Assembly (NCBI GenBank): GCA_025928265.1
Contig: JAICJV010000001.1
Span: forward strand, 1 to 64,000
DNA: 64,000 bases
DNA from: Thermoleophilaceae bacterium
GTDB taxonomy: Bacteria > Actinomycetota > Thermoleophilia > Solirubrobacterales > Thermoleophilaceae
Direction: 5' to 3'
Part shown: positions 43,999 to 52,224 of the stretch, piece after piece
Layout: each line of letters starts with the position of its first letter
Numbering within the stretch: position 1 is the stretch's first letter
Position numbers and translations under genes: made by a program
The notes under the pieces: generated by a model
What the model saw: only the letters and a program-made list of their open reading frames with translations
The model's database searches: none
Told to the model about the DNA's origin: nothing

Positions 43999-45110
43999 CA
44001 GCCTTCGCCCCGGCTGTACGGCAGCGTCAGCTTGGTGGGCATGTGCGCTCGCGTGATGGCGCCGGCCAGCACCACGAGCGCGAGCAGGTACGGGAGCGAG
44101 CGCCACAGCTGGTCGGGCAGGTCGATGTGCGGCGACGCCGCGGCCAGAACGACGCCGCACAGCGCCACGGCTCCGGAGAGTGCAATGGCCACCGGTCGTG
44201 GCCGGCCCTGGCGCCAGCGCGTGACCTGGTAGATCGCGATTGCCGCAGCGATCCCAGCCAGCACCGCCCAGACCTGCGACGGCACCTGGCTCTCGTCGGC
44301 CAGCCGGAGCTGAAGCGCGTCGGCGCCACCGAGCGCGAAGCATGCGCCGAGCACGCCGAGCGGGCGCCAGCGCCCGAAGATGACCGCCACGAGCGCGAGG
44401 AAGCCGCGGCCCGCCGTCATCTCCTGGTGGAAGATGCCCACCTGGACGATCGCCAGGTTCGCTCCGCCGAGGCCGGACATCCCGCCCGCGGCGAGGACGC
44501 CCATCCAGCGCACCCGCTTGACGCTGATGCCCGCCGTGTCGACGGCGGCGGGAAGCTCGCCTGCCGCGCGGACCGCCAGCCCCCACTTCGTCCGGTACAG
44601 GAGGAACCACACCACGAAGACCGAGACGAACGCCAGGTACAGGATCCAGTCGTGATTGAACAGCGCCGACCCGAACCCGCCGGGGATACTCGAAAGGCCC
44701 GGGATCGAGAGGGACCCGACCGTGGGCACGACGATCTGGGCCTTGTTGCCGAAGATCTGGTCGAAGAGGTAGCTCGTCAGCCCGATCGCAGCCAGGTTGA
44801 TACCGACTCCCGTGACGATCTGGTCGGCCTTCGCCTCGACCGTGAGCAGCGCCATGATCGCCGCGAACAAGAGCCCCGCGGCAACCGAGGCGAGGACGCC
44901 GAGGAACAGGCTGTCGGCCTTCCAGGTGACGTAGTAGGAGAAGAAGGCGCCCGCGAGCATGTAGCCCTCGAGGCCGACGTTCAGCACGCCCACCCGCTCG
45001 GAGATCAGCTCGCCGACTGCCGCGAGGAGGATGGGCGTGGTGAGCACCAGTGCGGCCGCGAGCCACGCGGTGTCGAAGGGCCCGATGCCGACGGTCGCGA
45101 TCGCGCTCAT
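43998..45110 (-). CDS. ABC importer permease (nucleoside/BMP type, second permease)
   Basis: Inner-membrane permease of 370 residues with about ten hydrophobic segments, of the BPD_transp_2 family. It has GELISERVGVLNVGLEGYML near residue 33, ALLTVEAKADQIVTGVGINL and GLGGANLAIVQVG, typical of the YufQ-type partner in BMP-dependent nucleoside importers. The start overlaps the first permease stop (ATGA), and the large-subunit 6 gene follows directly. Confidence 0.92.
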   Translation of the reverse strand: MSAIATVGIGPFDTAWLAAALVLTTPILLAAVGELISERVGVLNVGLEGYMLAGAFFSYYVTWKADSLFLGVLASVAAGLLFAAIMALLTVEAKADQIVTGVGINLAAIGLTSYLFDQIFGNKAQIVVPTVGSLSIPGLSSIPGGFGSALFNHDWILYLAFVSVFVVWFLLYRTKWGLAVRAAGELPAAVDTAGISVKRVRWMGVLAAGGMSGLGGANLAIVQVGIFHQEMTAGRGFLALVAVIFGRWRPLGVLGACFALGGADALQLRLADESQVPSQVWAVLAGIAAAIAIYQVTRWRQGRPRPVAIALSGAVALCGVVLAAASPHIDLPDQLWRSLPYLLALVVLAGAITRAHMPTKLTLPYSRGEG

Positions 45111-46225
45111 CGTGCTGCCGGCTCCAGCTCAGCCTTCGGAGCGGTCTGCGAGCGTGACTTCGGGCCGCGTTTCGCGCGCCCGCGGCGGCGCACCATGTAG
45201 AGCAGCGTCGTCGCTCCGAGCACCAGGATGATCATCAGGCCCTGGATGAAGTCGACGAGCGACGACGAGATGCCGACGGTCCCCTCCATCACCCCGCCGC
45301 CCTGTTCGAGCGCCGCGAACAGGAGCGCCGCGGGCACGGCGGCGAGCGGTGAGTTGCGCGCCAGCAGCGCCACGGCGATCCCGGTGAACCCGTAGTTGGC
45401 GCCGAAGTCCTCACCCATCTGCGGCGTGCTGCCCGCGACCACGAGCGACGAGCCCGCGAGCCCCGCGAGCGCACCCGACAGGAGAATCGCGCGGGAGCCC
45501 ACGCGCTCGGGCGAGATGCCCGCGTGGCGTGCGACGCCCTCGCCGGCGCCGACCAGGCGCGAGCGGAATCCGAACAGCGTGCGGGCGAGCAGGAACGCGA
45601 TGGCCAGTGCCGCGATCGGCACCAGGACGATGTCCCAGTGCAGGTCGGTGTTCGTGATCAGCTCCGGCCAGCGCGAGGAGTCGGGCAGCGACGGCGTGAG
45701 CGGGAGCGGGGTGGTCTTGTCGTGGAACGGCTCCCGAACCCACCAGGCGAGGATCTGCGCCGCCACGAGGTTGAGCAGCAGCGTCGAGAGGATCTCGTTC
45801 ACGCCGCGCTTCGCCCACAGCCACGCGGCGATGCCCGCGTACAGCGCGCCGCCCACCATTCCCGCGATCAGCACGAGCGGCAGGTGGATCACGATCGGCA
45901 CGTGGATCTTGAGCGCGACGATCGACACGAACAGGCCGCCGACCAGGATCTGACCCGGGAAGCCGACGTGGAAGCGGCCGGCCTTGAACACGACGATCCA
46001 GCCGAGCGCCACGAGTGTGAGCGGCACCATCTTCGCGAGCGTGCCGGCGACGTTGAGGTTGCTGCCGAAGGCGCCGTCGACGAACGCCGAGGCGCCGCGG
46101 CTGAACGACACCCCGGACGCCACCACGAAGAGCATGGCCACGAGCAGCGCGGCGATCGCGACCGCCACCGACAGCAGGAAGTCCGTGCCGGTACCGGAGA
46201 GGCGGGCCCGGACGGTGTTGATCAT
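45107..46225 (-). CDS. ABC importer permease (nucleoside/BMP type, first permease)
   Basis: Inner-membrane permease of 372 residues, BPD_transp_2 family, YufP-like. Typical blocks are KAGRFHVGFPGQILVGG, WAKRGVNEILSTLLLNLVA, FGFRSRLVGAGEGVARHAGI and SGALAGLAGSSLVVAG. The C-terminal tail is basic (RRRGRAKRGPKSR). ATG 46225 overlaps the ATPase stop (ATGA). Forms the membrane channel with the second permease. Confidence 0.92.
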   Translation of the reverse strand: MINTVRARLSGTGTDFLLSVAVAIAALLVAMLFVVASGVSFSRGASAFVDGAFGSNLNVAGTLAKMVPLTLVALGWIVVFKAGRFHVGFPGQILVGGLFVSIVALKIHVPIVIHLPLVLIAGMVGGALYAGIAAWLWAKRGVNEILSTLLLNLVAAQILAWWVREPFHDKTTPLPLTPSLPDSSRWPELITNTDLHWDIVLVPIAALAIAFLLARTLFGFRSRLVGAGEGVARHAGISPERVGSRAILLSGALAGLAGSSLVVAGSTPQMGEDFGANYGFTGIAVALLARNSPLAAVPAALLFAALEQGGGVMEGTVGISSSLVDFIQGLMIILVLGATTLLYMVRRRGRAKRGPKSRSQTAPKAELEPAAR

Positions 46226-47790
46226 GGGGCGCCGTCCTCGGCGCCGCCCATGAGCAGCCCGACGCGCTCGGGGTCGGCCTGGCCGCCTTCGAGCACCTCC
46301 AGGAAGCGGCCGCCGACCATCACCGCGAAGCGGTCGGCCATGGTGAAGATCTCGTCGAGCTCGTAGGAGATGAGCAGGATGGCGGTGCCCTCCTTCTTCC
46401 GCTCGTTGAGCTGCCCGTAGACGAACTCGATCGCTCCCACGTCGAGCCCGCGGGTCGGCTGAAACGCGATCACGAGCCGCGGGTCGCGGCTCAGCTCGCG
46501 CGCGAGGACGAGCTTCTGCTGGTTGCCACCCGAGAGCTGCCGCGCCGGGAGGCTCACGCCTGCGGTGCGCACCTGGTAGTGGCGGATGAGCTCGTCGGCG
46601 TGCTTGCGCGAGGCGTTGAAGTCGATCACGCCGCGCTTGGAGTAGCGCGGGCTCTGGTACTCCTTCATCAGCAGGTTGTCGAGGACGCTGAGCTCCAGCG
46701 CGATGCCCTCGTGATGGCGATCCTCCGGGACGATCGCCCCGCCGGCCGCGGTGAACACCTGCGGGCTGCAGTCGTCGATGCGCTCGCCGTGGAGCCAGAT
46801 CTCGCCGCTGTCGGTGGTCACCAGCCCGAGCAGCGCCTGGACGAGCTCGTCCTGGCCGTTGCCCGCGACGCCCGCGACGCCGAAGACCTCGCCCGCGCGC
46901 ACCTGGAAGGCGATGTCGTCGAGCATGCGCCGCCCGTCCTCGTCGGCGACCGAGAGCCCCTTGACCTCGAGCACCGGCTTGCCGGGCTCGACGATCGGGC
47001 GCTCGACGCGCAGCGTGACCGTGCGGCCCACCATCATCTTGGCCAGGCTCGGCTTGTCGGTGTCGGCGATGTTGACGGTGTCCACGACGCGCCCGTCGCG
47101 CAGCACGGTGCAACGGTCGACGAGCCCGAACAGCTCGTCGAGCTTGTGCGTGATGAAGATGATCGAGCGGCCGTCGTCGGCCATCGAGCGCAAAAAGCGC
47201 GAGAGCTCGTGCCACTCGGTGGGGGTCAGTGCCGCGGTGGGCTCGTCGAGGATCAGGAGGTCCGCGCCGCGGTAGAGGAGCTTGACGATCTCCACCCGCT
47301 GACGCGCGCCGACGGTGAGGTCCTCCACCACCGCGCCCGGATCCACGTCGAGCCGGAACCGCCGCGAGATCTCGCCCACGTCGCGCTCGACGTCCTTCAC
47401 GCGCGAGAGGCCCGGCAGGAGCGACGGCGCCAGCGCAATGTTCTCGGCAACCGTCATGTCCGGGACGAGCATGAAGTGCTGGTGCACCATGCCGATGCCG
47501 AGCTCGAGCGCCTGCTGCGGGCTCGAGATGTCGACGGTCGACCCGTTCACCTCGATCTCGCCGCCGTCCGGCTTGTAGAGGCCGTAGACGATGTTCATCA
47601 GCGTCGACTTGCCGGCGCCGTTCTCGCCGAGCAGGCCGAGGATCTCGCCCTTGCGCACGTCGAGCGAGACCGCGTCGTTGGCGAGGACGCCGGGGAAGCG
47701 CTTGGTGATGCCCGTCAGCCGCAGTGCGGCGCCGCCCTCTGGGTGCAGCGCCGCGCCGGCGGTCTCAGGCTGGACGCGCGACGGTTCCAT
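46222..47790 (-). CDS. ABC importer ATPase with two nucleotide-binding domains
   Basis: Energises the importer; 522 residues with two ABC domains fused, as in sugar and BMP-type nucleoside systems. Domain 1: LLGENGAGKSTLMNIVYG (Walker A), LTVGARQRVEI (signature variant) and LLILDEPTAAL. Domain 2: degenerate Walker A (GVAGNGQDEL), LSGGNQQKLVLAREL and AFQPTRGLDVGA in place of a normal Walker B, as is usual in this family. ATG 47790 is chosen for the typical N terminus; an upstream in-frame ATG at 47817 adds nine residues. Confidence 0.93.
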   Translation of the reverse strand: MEPSRVQPETAGAALHPEGGAALRLTGITKRFPGVLANDAVSLDVRKGEILGLLGENGAGKSTLMNIVYGLYKPDGGEIEVNGSTVDISSPQQALELGIGMVHQHFMLVPDMTVAENIALAPSLLPGLSRVKDVERDVGEISRRFRLDVDPGAVVEDLTVGARQRVEIVKLLYRGADLLILDEPTAALTPTEWHELSRFLRSMADDGRSIIFITHKLDELFGLVDRCTVLRDGRVVDTVNIADTDKPSLAKMMVGRTVTLRVERPIVEPGKPVLEVKGLSVADEDGRRMLDDIAFQVRAGEVFGVAGVAGNGQDELVQALLGLVTTDSGEIWLHGERIDDCSPQVFTAAGGAIVPEDRHHEGIALELSVLDNLLMKEYQSPRYSKRGVIDFNASRKHADELIRHYQVRTAGVSLPARQLSGGNQQKLVLARELSRDPRLVIAFQPTRGLDVGAIEFVYGQLNERKKEGTAILLISYELDEIFTMADRFAVMVGGRFLEVLEGGQADPERVGLLMGGAEDGAP

Positions 47791-47824
47791 CCTCAGCCGC
47801 CGCCGTCCGGACGGCACGAGCCGG

Positions 47825-47855
47825 AAGGCCCCGCGGAGATCATCCGCGGGACCTT
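47825..47855. promoter_or_regulatory. Strong hairpin between binding-protein and ATPase genes
   Basis: AAGG, one mismatch, CCCGCGGA, five-base loop, TCCGCGGG, CCTT: a 12-pair stem with one mismatch, in the 123-base gap after the BMP gene. No T-run follows on the minus strand, so it is more likely an mRNA-stabilising or attenuating hairpin that raises binding-protein expression over the rest of the operon. Confidence 0.55.
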
Positions 47856-47913
47856 CAACTTGCGCGATGCACTGGGACTGGCGATCACGTGGCTCGTACC
47901 TCGCGGGTCAGGC

Positions 47914-49032
47914 TCAGCCGGTCTTGCCCGCATTCTGCACGGGACCGTCGAAGCCCTCCTGGTACGGGTAGTCGGGACGCGGGTTGATCGCGTTGGCCGG
48001 CAGCTTGATCGCGCCGCTGTTGACCTTGTCGATCGTGTCCTTCGTGACCTTCGCGATGTCCGCCTTGGCCTGGTACTTCGGGCAGAGCTTGAGCGTCTGC
48101 AGCTTGGGATCCTGGAGGTCCAGGAACACCGCGCCCGGCTTCAGCGTGCCCTTGACGTAGCGGTCGAGCATCAGCTGCGTCGCCGCCATGTTGTTCACGA
48201 CCTCGGTGCCGACGATGTTGTCGTACGACGTGCAGTCCGGGATCGTGAGCTTGAACATCGCCGGATCCTTGCCCGACGCCTTGCCGGCCGCGTACGACCC
48301 GGCGATGCCGGCGTCGAGGAACGGGAAGATCACGTCGGCGTTGTCGGTGATCATCGCTGCCGTGGCGGCCTTCGCCTTCGCGACGTCGTTGAAGTCGCCG
48401 GTGATGTTCTTGAGCACCTTGATGCTCGGATCGACGCTCTTGACACCGGCCTCAAAGCCGTTGGCGCCGTGCACGGTCGGCGGGATCTCCGCGCCGCCCA
48501 CGTAGCCGACCACCTTCGACTTGGTCATGGTCGCCGCGATGACGCCGCCGACGTACGCCGGGGCGCCCCAGTCGTTCGCGAAGCCGGTCACGTTCTTGTG
48601 GTACTTCTGCGTGTAGCCCGCGACGTTGACGAAGTACTTGTCCGGGAACTTGTCGGCCGTGACGTCGAAGATCGGGCCGAAGCTGGCGCTGACGCCGAGC
48701 ACGACGTCGTTGATCGGCGCGAGCGTGTTCACCGCGTCCGTGCGCTGCTGGTCGGTTGCCTTGTTCTCCAGCGTCGCGGTCAGCTTCAGGTTGGGATGCT
48801 GCTTCTCCGCGGCGAGGATGCCCTCATACGCTGCCTGGTTGAACGACTTGTCGTTCTTCGGGCCGATCAGCGCGGCACCAATCTTCACCTCCTTGGTGGT
48901 GCTCCCCCCACTGGTGCTGCTGCCGTTGCTGCTGTTGTCGTTGCTGCTCCCGCATGCCGCGATGACAAGCGCAGCGGCAAGCACGAACAGGGCGACGAGC
49001 AACGAGCGTATGCGTCCCCCAGCAATCGTCAT
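47914..49032 (-). CDS. BMP-family lipoprotein, nucleoside-type substrate-binding protein
   Basis: Extracytoplasmic binding protein of 372 residues. Signal peptide with lipobox VIAACGSS (Cys about residue 27), a Ser/Asn/Gly linker, then the BMP domain: KIGAALIGPKNDKSFNQAAY, EGILAAEKQ, FVNVAGYTQKYHKNVTGF, VGGVIAATMTKSKVVGYVGG and DADVI-like segments. The family binds purine nucleosides or similar compounds. ATG 49032 follows GAGGAGAGGACTC. First gene of the importer plus large-subunit 6 operon; site H lies 74 bases upstream. Confidence 0.92.
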   Translation of the reverse strand: MTIAGGRIRSLLVALFVLAAALVIAACGSSNDNSSNGSSTSGGSTTKEVKIGAALIGPKNDKSFNQAAYEGILAAEKQHPNLKLTATLENKATDQQRTDAVNTLAPINDVVLGVSASFGPIFDVTADKFPDKYFVNVAGYTQKYHKNVTGFANDWGAPAYVGGVIAATMTKSKVVGYVGGAEIPPTVHGANGFEAGVKSVDPSIKVLKNITGDFNDVAKAKAATAAMITDNADVIFPFLDAGIAGSYAAGKASGKDPAMFKLTIPDCTSYDNIVGTEVVNNMAATQLMLDRYVKGTLKPGAVFLDLQDPKLQTLKLCPKYQAKADIAKVTKDTIDKVNSGAIKLPANAINPRPDYPYQEGFDGPVQNAGKTG

Positions 49033-49105
49033 GAGTCCTCTCCTCGCGTCGATCCCCGCGGCACGGGAAGCCCCCACTGGGCGTCCGTCGGGCCGTCAGG
49101 GAAGC

Positions 49106-49121
49106 TGTACCACGAAAGTCC
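49106..49121 (+). promoter_or_regulatory. Island regulatory site H
   Basis: TGTACCACGAAAGTCC matches the shared site at its fixed positions (GTA, A, G, C) and is closest to site E. It is in the 176-base gap upstream of the BMP gene. One of the weaker copies, because positions 5-6 are CC. Confidence 0.45.
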
Positions 49122-49208
49122 TACAAATGCCAAATTGCGATTCTTTAAGCGGGTCGTAGCCGACCTCCAGCCCCCGCATCGAGTATCCCGACGCCCCGCG
49201 TGCACTGT

Positions 49209-50234
49209 CTACGGGGCACTCCCGCTAGCGGGGAGGGTTTTCCCGCTGTGGCCCACCGACGCGTCGCCCAGCCCGAAGAGTCGCGCGGCGTTGCGGCTGC
49301 GGATGAGCTCGAGCACCTCGTCCGGCAGATCGGCCTCCGCGAGCGTGTCGACGGTGCGCAGCGGGTCCCAGAAGGGGTAGTCGGAGCCGAACATGACGTG
49401 ATCGGGCCCGAGGAACTCGAGCGCCGATCGAAGCGCCGGCGGCCAGACGCAGACGCAGTCGGTGTACACCCGCGCGAGCGCCTCGCTCGGGGCCTCGCTG
49501 AGCCGCCCCGTCCCGCCCGGCGCCCGCTCCGCCTCGTAGTCGATCCGCCCCACGAGCTGCGGGAGCAGGCTGCCGGTGTGGCTGAGCACCAGCTTGAGAT
49601 CCGGCAGCCGCTCGAACACGCCGCCGAGGACGAGCCGGAGGATCGCCGACGTGGTGTCCACGAGGAAGCCCAGCGTCGGGATGAGCGCGTAGGCGTCGAG
49701 CTGCCGCGCGACGAGCGGGTAGGTGGGGTGGATGTGGATCGGCACGCCCAGCGCCGCCGCGGCCGCGAAGACGACCTCGAAGCGCGGCTCGTCGAGCGCG
49801 GCGCCCGCGGCGTTCGAGTAGATCATCGCCCCCACCGCGCCCGCCGCGACCGCGCGCTCGAGCTCGCCGGCGGCCTGCTCGGGCGCCTGCAGCGGCAGCG
49901 CCGCCATCACCGCGAGCCGGTCCGGGTGGCTGCGCGCGAGGTCCACCAGCTCGTCGTTCACCGCTCGCGCGATCGCGGGGCCGTCGCGCTCGGGGAACCA
50001 GTCGAGCCCGGGGACGTTGGTGCCGAGCACGGCCAGGTCGATGCCCTGTGCGTCCATGTCGCGCAGGCGCAGCCCGAGGTCGCCCATCGCGGGCAGCATC
50101 GGGTGGACGTTGCCGGCGCCGTACTCGATCACGCGCTTGCCGTCGTCGCCGGATATGCGCGGCAGCTCGCTGCGCGCGGCGAGCGCGTCGGCGAGCGTCG
50201 CCGGGAAGTAGTGGGTGTGCGTGTCGATCACCAT
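49209..50234 (-). CDS. ACMSD-like amidohydrolase 1
   Basis: Metal-dependent decarboxylase/hydrolase of 341 residues (amidohydrolase_2 type). Ligands: VIDTHTHYFP (HxH), IHIHPTYP (His), LSHTGSLLPQL (His) and FGSDYPFWDP (Asp). ACMSD-type proteins act on aromatic-ring cleavage products. The ATG overlaps the DUF1989-type gene stop (TGATG). The same gene pair recurs at 61832-63483. The last 13 residues are encoded by a palindromic element and may not be conserved. Confidence 0.87.
   Translation of the reverse strand: MVIDTHTHYFPATLADALAARSELPRISGDDGKRVIEYGAGNVHPMLPAMGDLGLRLRDMDAQGIDLAVLGTNVPGLDWFPERDGPAIARAVNDELVDLARSHPDRLAVMAALPLQAPEQAAGELERAVAAGAVGAMIYSNAAGAALDEPRFEVVFAAAAALGVPIHIHPTYPLVARQLDAYALIPTLGFLVDTTSAILRLVLGGVFERLPDLKLVLSHTGSLLPQLVGRIDYEAERAPGGTGRLSEAPSEALARVYTDCVCVWPPALRSALEFLGPDHVMFGSDYPFWDPLRTVDTLAEADLPDEVLELIRSRNAARLFGLGDASVGHSGKTLPASGSAP
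49221..49247. repeat. Dispersed palindromic 3'-end element, copy 2
   Basis: CCCGCTAGCGGG at 49221-49232 is a perfect palindrome, and AGCGGG at 49227-49232 can instead pair with CCCGCT at 49242-49247. Bases 49223-49245 repeat the element seen at 36838-36855 with five extra bases. It overlaps the 3' end of the amidohydrolase gene. Confidence 0.45.
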
Positions 50235-51367
50235 CAGCGGAACTCCACGAACGGCCTGCGGACACGCGTGAGGTGCGAGTTGCACCAGCGCATGAACGCG
50301 GCACGCAGCGCCTCGCCGGCGCTGTCGCCGTACACACCGGTCGCGACCAGTCCGTCCAGCACACGCTCCTCGTCCGCGCTGAGCTCGACCTCGACCGTGG
50401 TGGTCGCAGGAGCCGGGCGGTAGCTCGGCACGTAGTCGGGGTCGCGCTCGAGTGCGCGCGAGGCGAGCACCGGCACGTCGGCCAGCTCGTCGCTCTTCAC
50501 CTGGCTCGCCATCCGTCCCCAGCGCTCCTCTGCCGCGTCCACGAGCCGCTCGGTGTCGGGCGAGCGGGAGTAGATCTCGAGCCTGATCGGGGTGAACGTG
50601 AAGTTGTTGATGCCGACGAGGTCGCCGAGCCCGCAGATCACCGCCGCCGCGAGGACGTCGAACATCGCCACGAGGTCGATGCGGTCGCCGCGCTGGGCCG
50701 GATTCCACTTGAAGCGGCGCCGGCCGCTGTCGTCGATCGTCGTGGCCATCCAGAGGTTGAACGAGTCGTGCACGTCGTCGGGTGTGAGGCGGTACTCGCG
50801 GATGGCCTCGGCGAGCGAGTCCTGGCAGTTCGCGTGCACCGGCATGTCCCAGCCGAGCTCGTCCAGCACGCGGTTGCAGCGATGGCCGACGATGTCTAGC
50901 TCGCACGTGTCGGCGATCTCGAGGATGCCGAACATCGGGCGCCCGCGCGGCGCGTTCGTCCAGATGAACTCGCCCCTGCGCGGGTCGAACGACTGGAAGC
51001 TGCGCGTGAAGCCGCAGTCGAGGAACTCCTTGTGGTCGTGCAGGTTGAACGCGTTGAAGTCGACGCACGTGCCGCCCTCGACCTGCTCGATGCGCAGCAC
51101 CTCGCCGCGCATCACCGGAACGGCCTTGCCGGTCACCGGCTCGAGCGTGGTCTCCCAGCGCTTCTCGCCGTATGCGGGGAACGGCGACTCGAGCACGTCC
51201 AGCTCGGGAGTGCCACCGACGTACGCCGGTGCGCCCGCCAGCCGGTCGTTCACGTGCGTGAGCAGCACGCTGCGCAGAACCTCGGCGCGCGTCGAGCCGT
51301 GACCGCCGTCAGCCGCCACGCGATCGACGAAGCCGGCCTGCGTCTCGTGCAGCTCGACAAGCGCCAC
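50234..51367 (-). CDS. DUF1989 protein flanked by two ribbon-helix-helix-like segments
   Basis: Protein of 377 residues. The core (about 75-275) is a DUF1989/urea-carboxylase-associated domain: GHRCNRVLDELGW, HANCQDSLAEA, FNLWMATTID and GDRIDLVAMFDVLAAAVICG align with the free-standing DUF1989 protein at 62845. The ends are unusual. Residues 3-42 (ALVELHETQAGFVDRVAADG, then STRAEVLRSVLLTHV) and 322-366 (TTVEVELSADEERVLDGLV, then SAGEALRAAFMRWCNSHL) both have the strand-helix-helix pattern of ribbon-helix-helix DNA-binding proteins. GTG 51367 lies four bases after the SDR stop. Enzyme activity and DNA binding are both untested inferences. Confidence 0.8.
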   Translation of the reverse strand: MALVELHETQAGFVDRVAADGGHGSTRAEVLRSVLLTHVNDRLAGAPAYVGGTPELDVLESPFPAYGEKRWETTLEPVTGKAVPVMRGEVLRIEQVEGGTCVDFNAFNLHDHKEFLDCGFTRSFQSFDPRRGEFIWTNAPRGRPMFGILEIADTCELDIVGHRCNRVLDELGWDMPVHANCQDSLAEAIREYRLTPDDVHDSFNLWMATTIDDSGRRRFKWNPAQRGDRIDLVAMFDVLAAAVICGLGDLVGINNFTFTPIRLEIYSRSPDTERLVDAAEERWGRMASQVKSDELADVPVLASRALERDPDYVPSYRPAPATTTVEVELSADEERVLDGLVATGVYGDSAGEALRAAFMRWCNSHLTRVRRPFVEFR

Positions 51368-51371
51368 GGAC

Positions 51372-52169
51372 TCAGAGGTCCATCAGGGCCTTGCGCTGGG
51401 CGCCGTCGATCGGGATGTGCGCGCCGTTCACGAAGCTCGCGCGCGGCGACGCCACGAACGCCACCACGTTCGCGACCTCCTGCGGCTCGCAGATCCGCCC
51501 GAGCGGAATGCTGCTCACGGCCAGCTCGTGCGCGCGCGCCTGGTCAACCTTCTTGTCGCGCGCGAAGGCCTTCTCGAGCCCGTCCCAGCGGTCCGTGTTG
51601 ACCGGCCCCGGGTTCACCGTGTTCACGCGGATGCCGTAGCGGCCGTACTGCTCCGCGGCGGAGGATGCGAAGTTGATGTCAGCGGCGTTCGCCGCGCCCG
51701 CGGTCACCTCCCAGTAGCTCGGCTTGAGGCCGTCGTTGCCCACGACGAGGACGATGCTGCCGCTGCCACGCTCGCGCATGTGCGGCAGCACGGCGGTGCA
51801 GGAGCGGACGTAGCCCATGAGCTTCAGGCTGAGGCTCACGCTCCAGTGCTCCTCGGTGAGCTCCTCGATGAGGCCGCCCGGCGAGGACCCCGCGCAGGTC
51901 ACGAGGATGTCGATGTGGCCGAGCGCGTCGATCACCTCCGACACCACGCGCTCGACGTCGGCCGGGTCGCTCATGTCTCCCGCGACCGGCACCACCTTCC
52001 GGCCGGCCGCCTCCGACAGCTCGCGCGCGGCCTGCTCGAGGCCCTCGGCGTTGCGCGCGTTGATCGCGACGTCGCAGCCCTCCTCGGCGAGGGTCTGCGC
52101 GGTGGCGCGCCCGATCCCCTTGCTCGCTCCGGTCACCAGCACCGTCGACCCCTGCAAACCGAGATCCAC
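51372..52169 (-). CDS. Atypical SDR-family protein without canonical catalytic residues
   Basis: Rossmann-fold protein of 265 residues. The cofactor motif is intact (VLVTGASKGIGRATAQ), as are GRYGIRVNTVNPGPVNTDRW and ANVVAFVASPRASFVNG. However, the Ser/Tyr/Lys region reads IVLVVGNDGLKPSYWEVTA then GAANAADINF, so by alignment Tyr and Lys become Ala and Asn, and the usual Asn is Lys. It may belong to a divergent SDR subgroup or be non-catalytic. GTG 52169 is preferred over TTG 52184 because GAGGAGGG lies seven bases before it. First gene of a three-gene operon behind site D. Confidence 0.85.
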   Translation of the reverse strand: MDLGLQGSTVLVTGASKGIGRATAQTLAEEGCDVAINARNAEGLEQAARELSEAAGRKVVPVAGDMSDPADVERVVSEVIDALGHIDILVTCAGSSPGGLIEELTEEHWSVSLSLKLMGYVRSCTAVLPHMRERGSGSIVLVVGNDGLKPSYWEVTAGAANAADINFASSAAEQYGRYGIRVNTVNPGPVNTDRWDGLEKAFARDKKVDQARAHELAVSSIPLGRICEPQEVANVVAFVASPRASFVNGAHIPIDGAQRKALMDL

Positions 52170-52208
52170 CTTCGCCCTCCTCAAACGCTCGATGTCACGG
52201 CGGGAATA

Positions 52209-52224
52209 GGTCGTACGTTATACG
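52209..52224 (-). promoter_or_regulatory. Island regulatory site D
   Basis: On the minus strand it reads CGTATAACGTACGACC, an excellent copy of the shared site, 40 bases before the SDR start. It overlaps the TAA stop of the upstream amidase gene, so the SDR operon promoter lies across that gene end. Confidence 0.6.
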
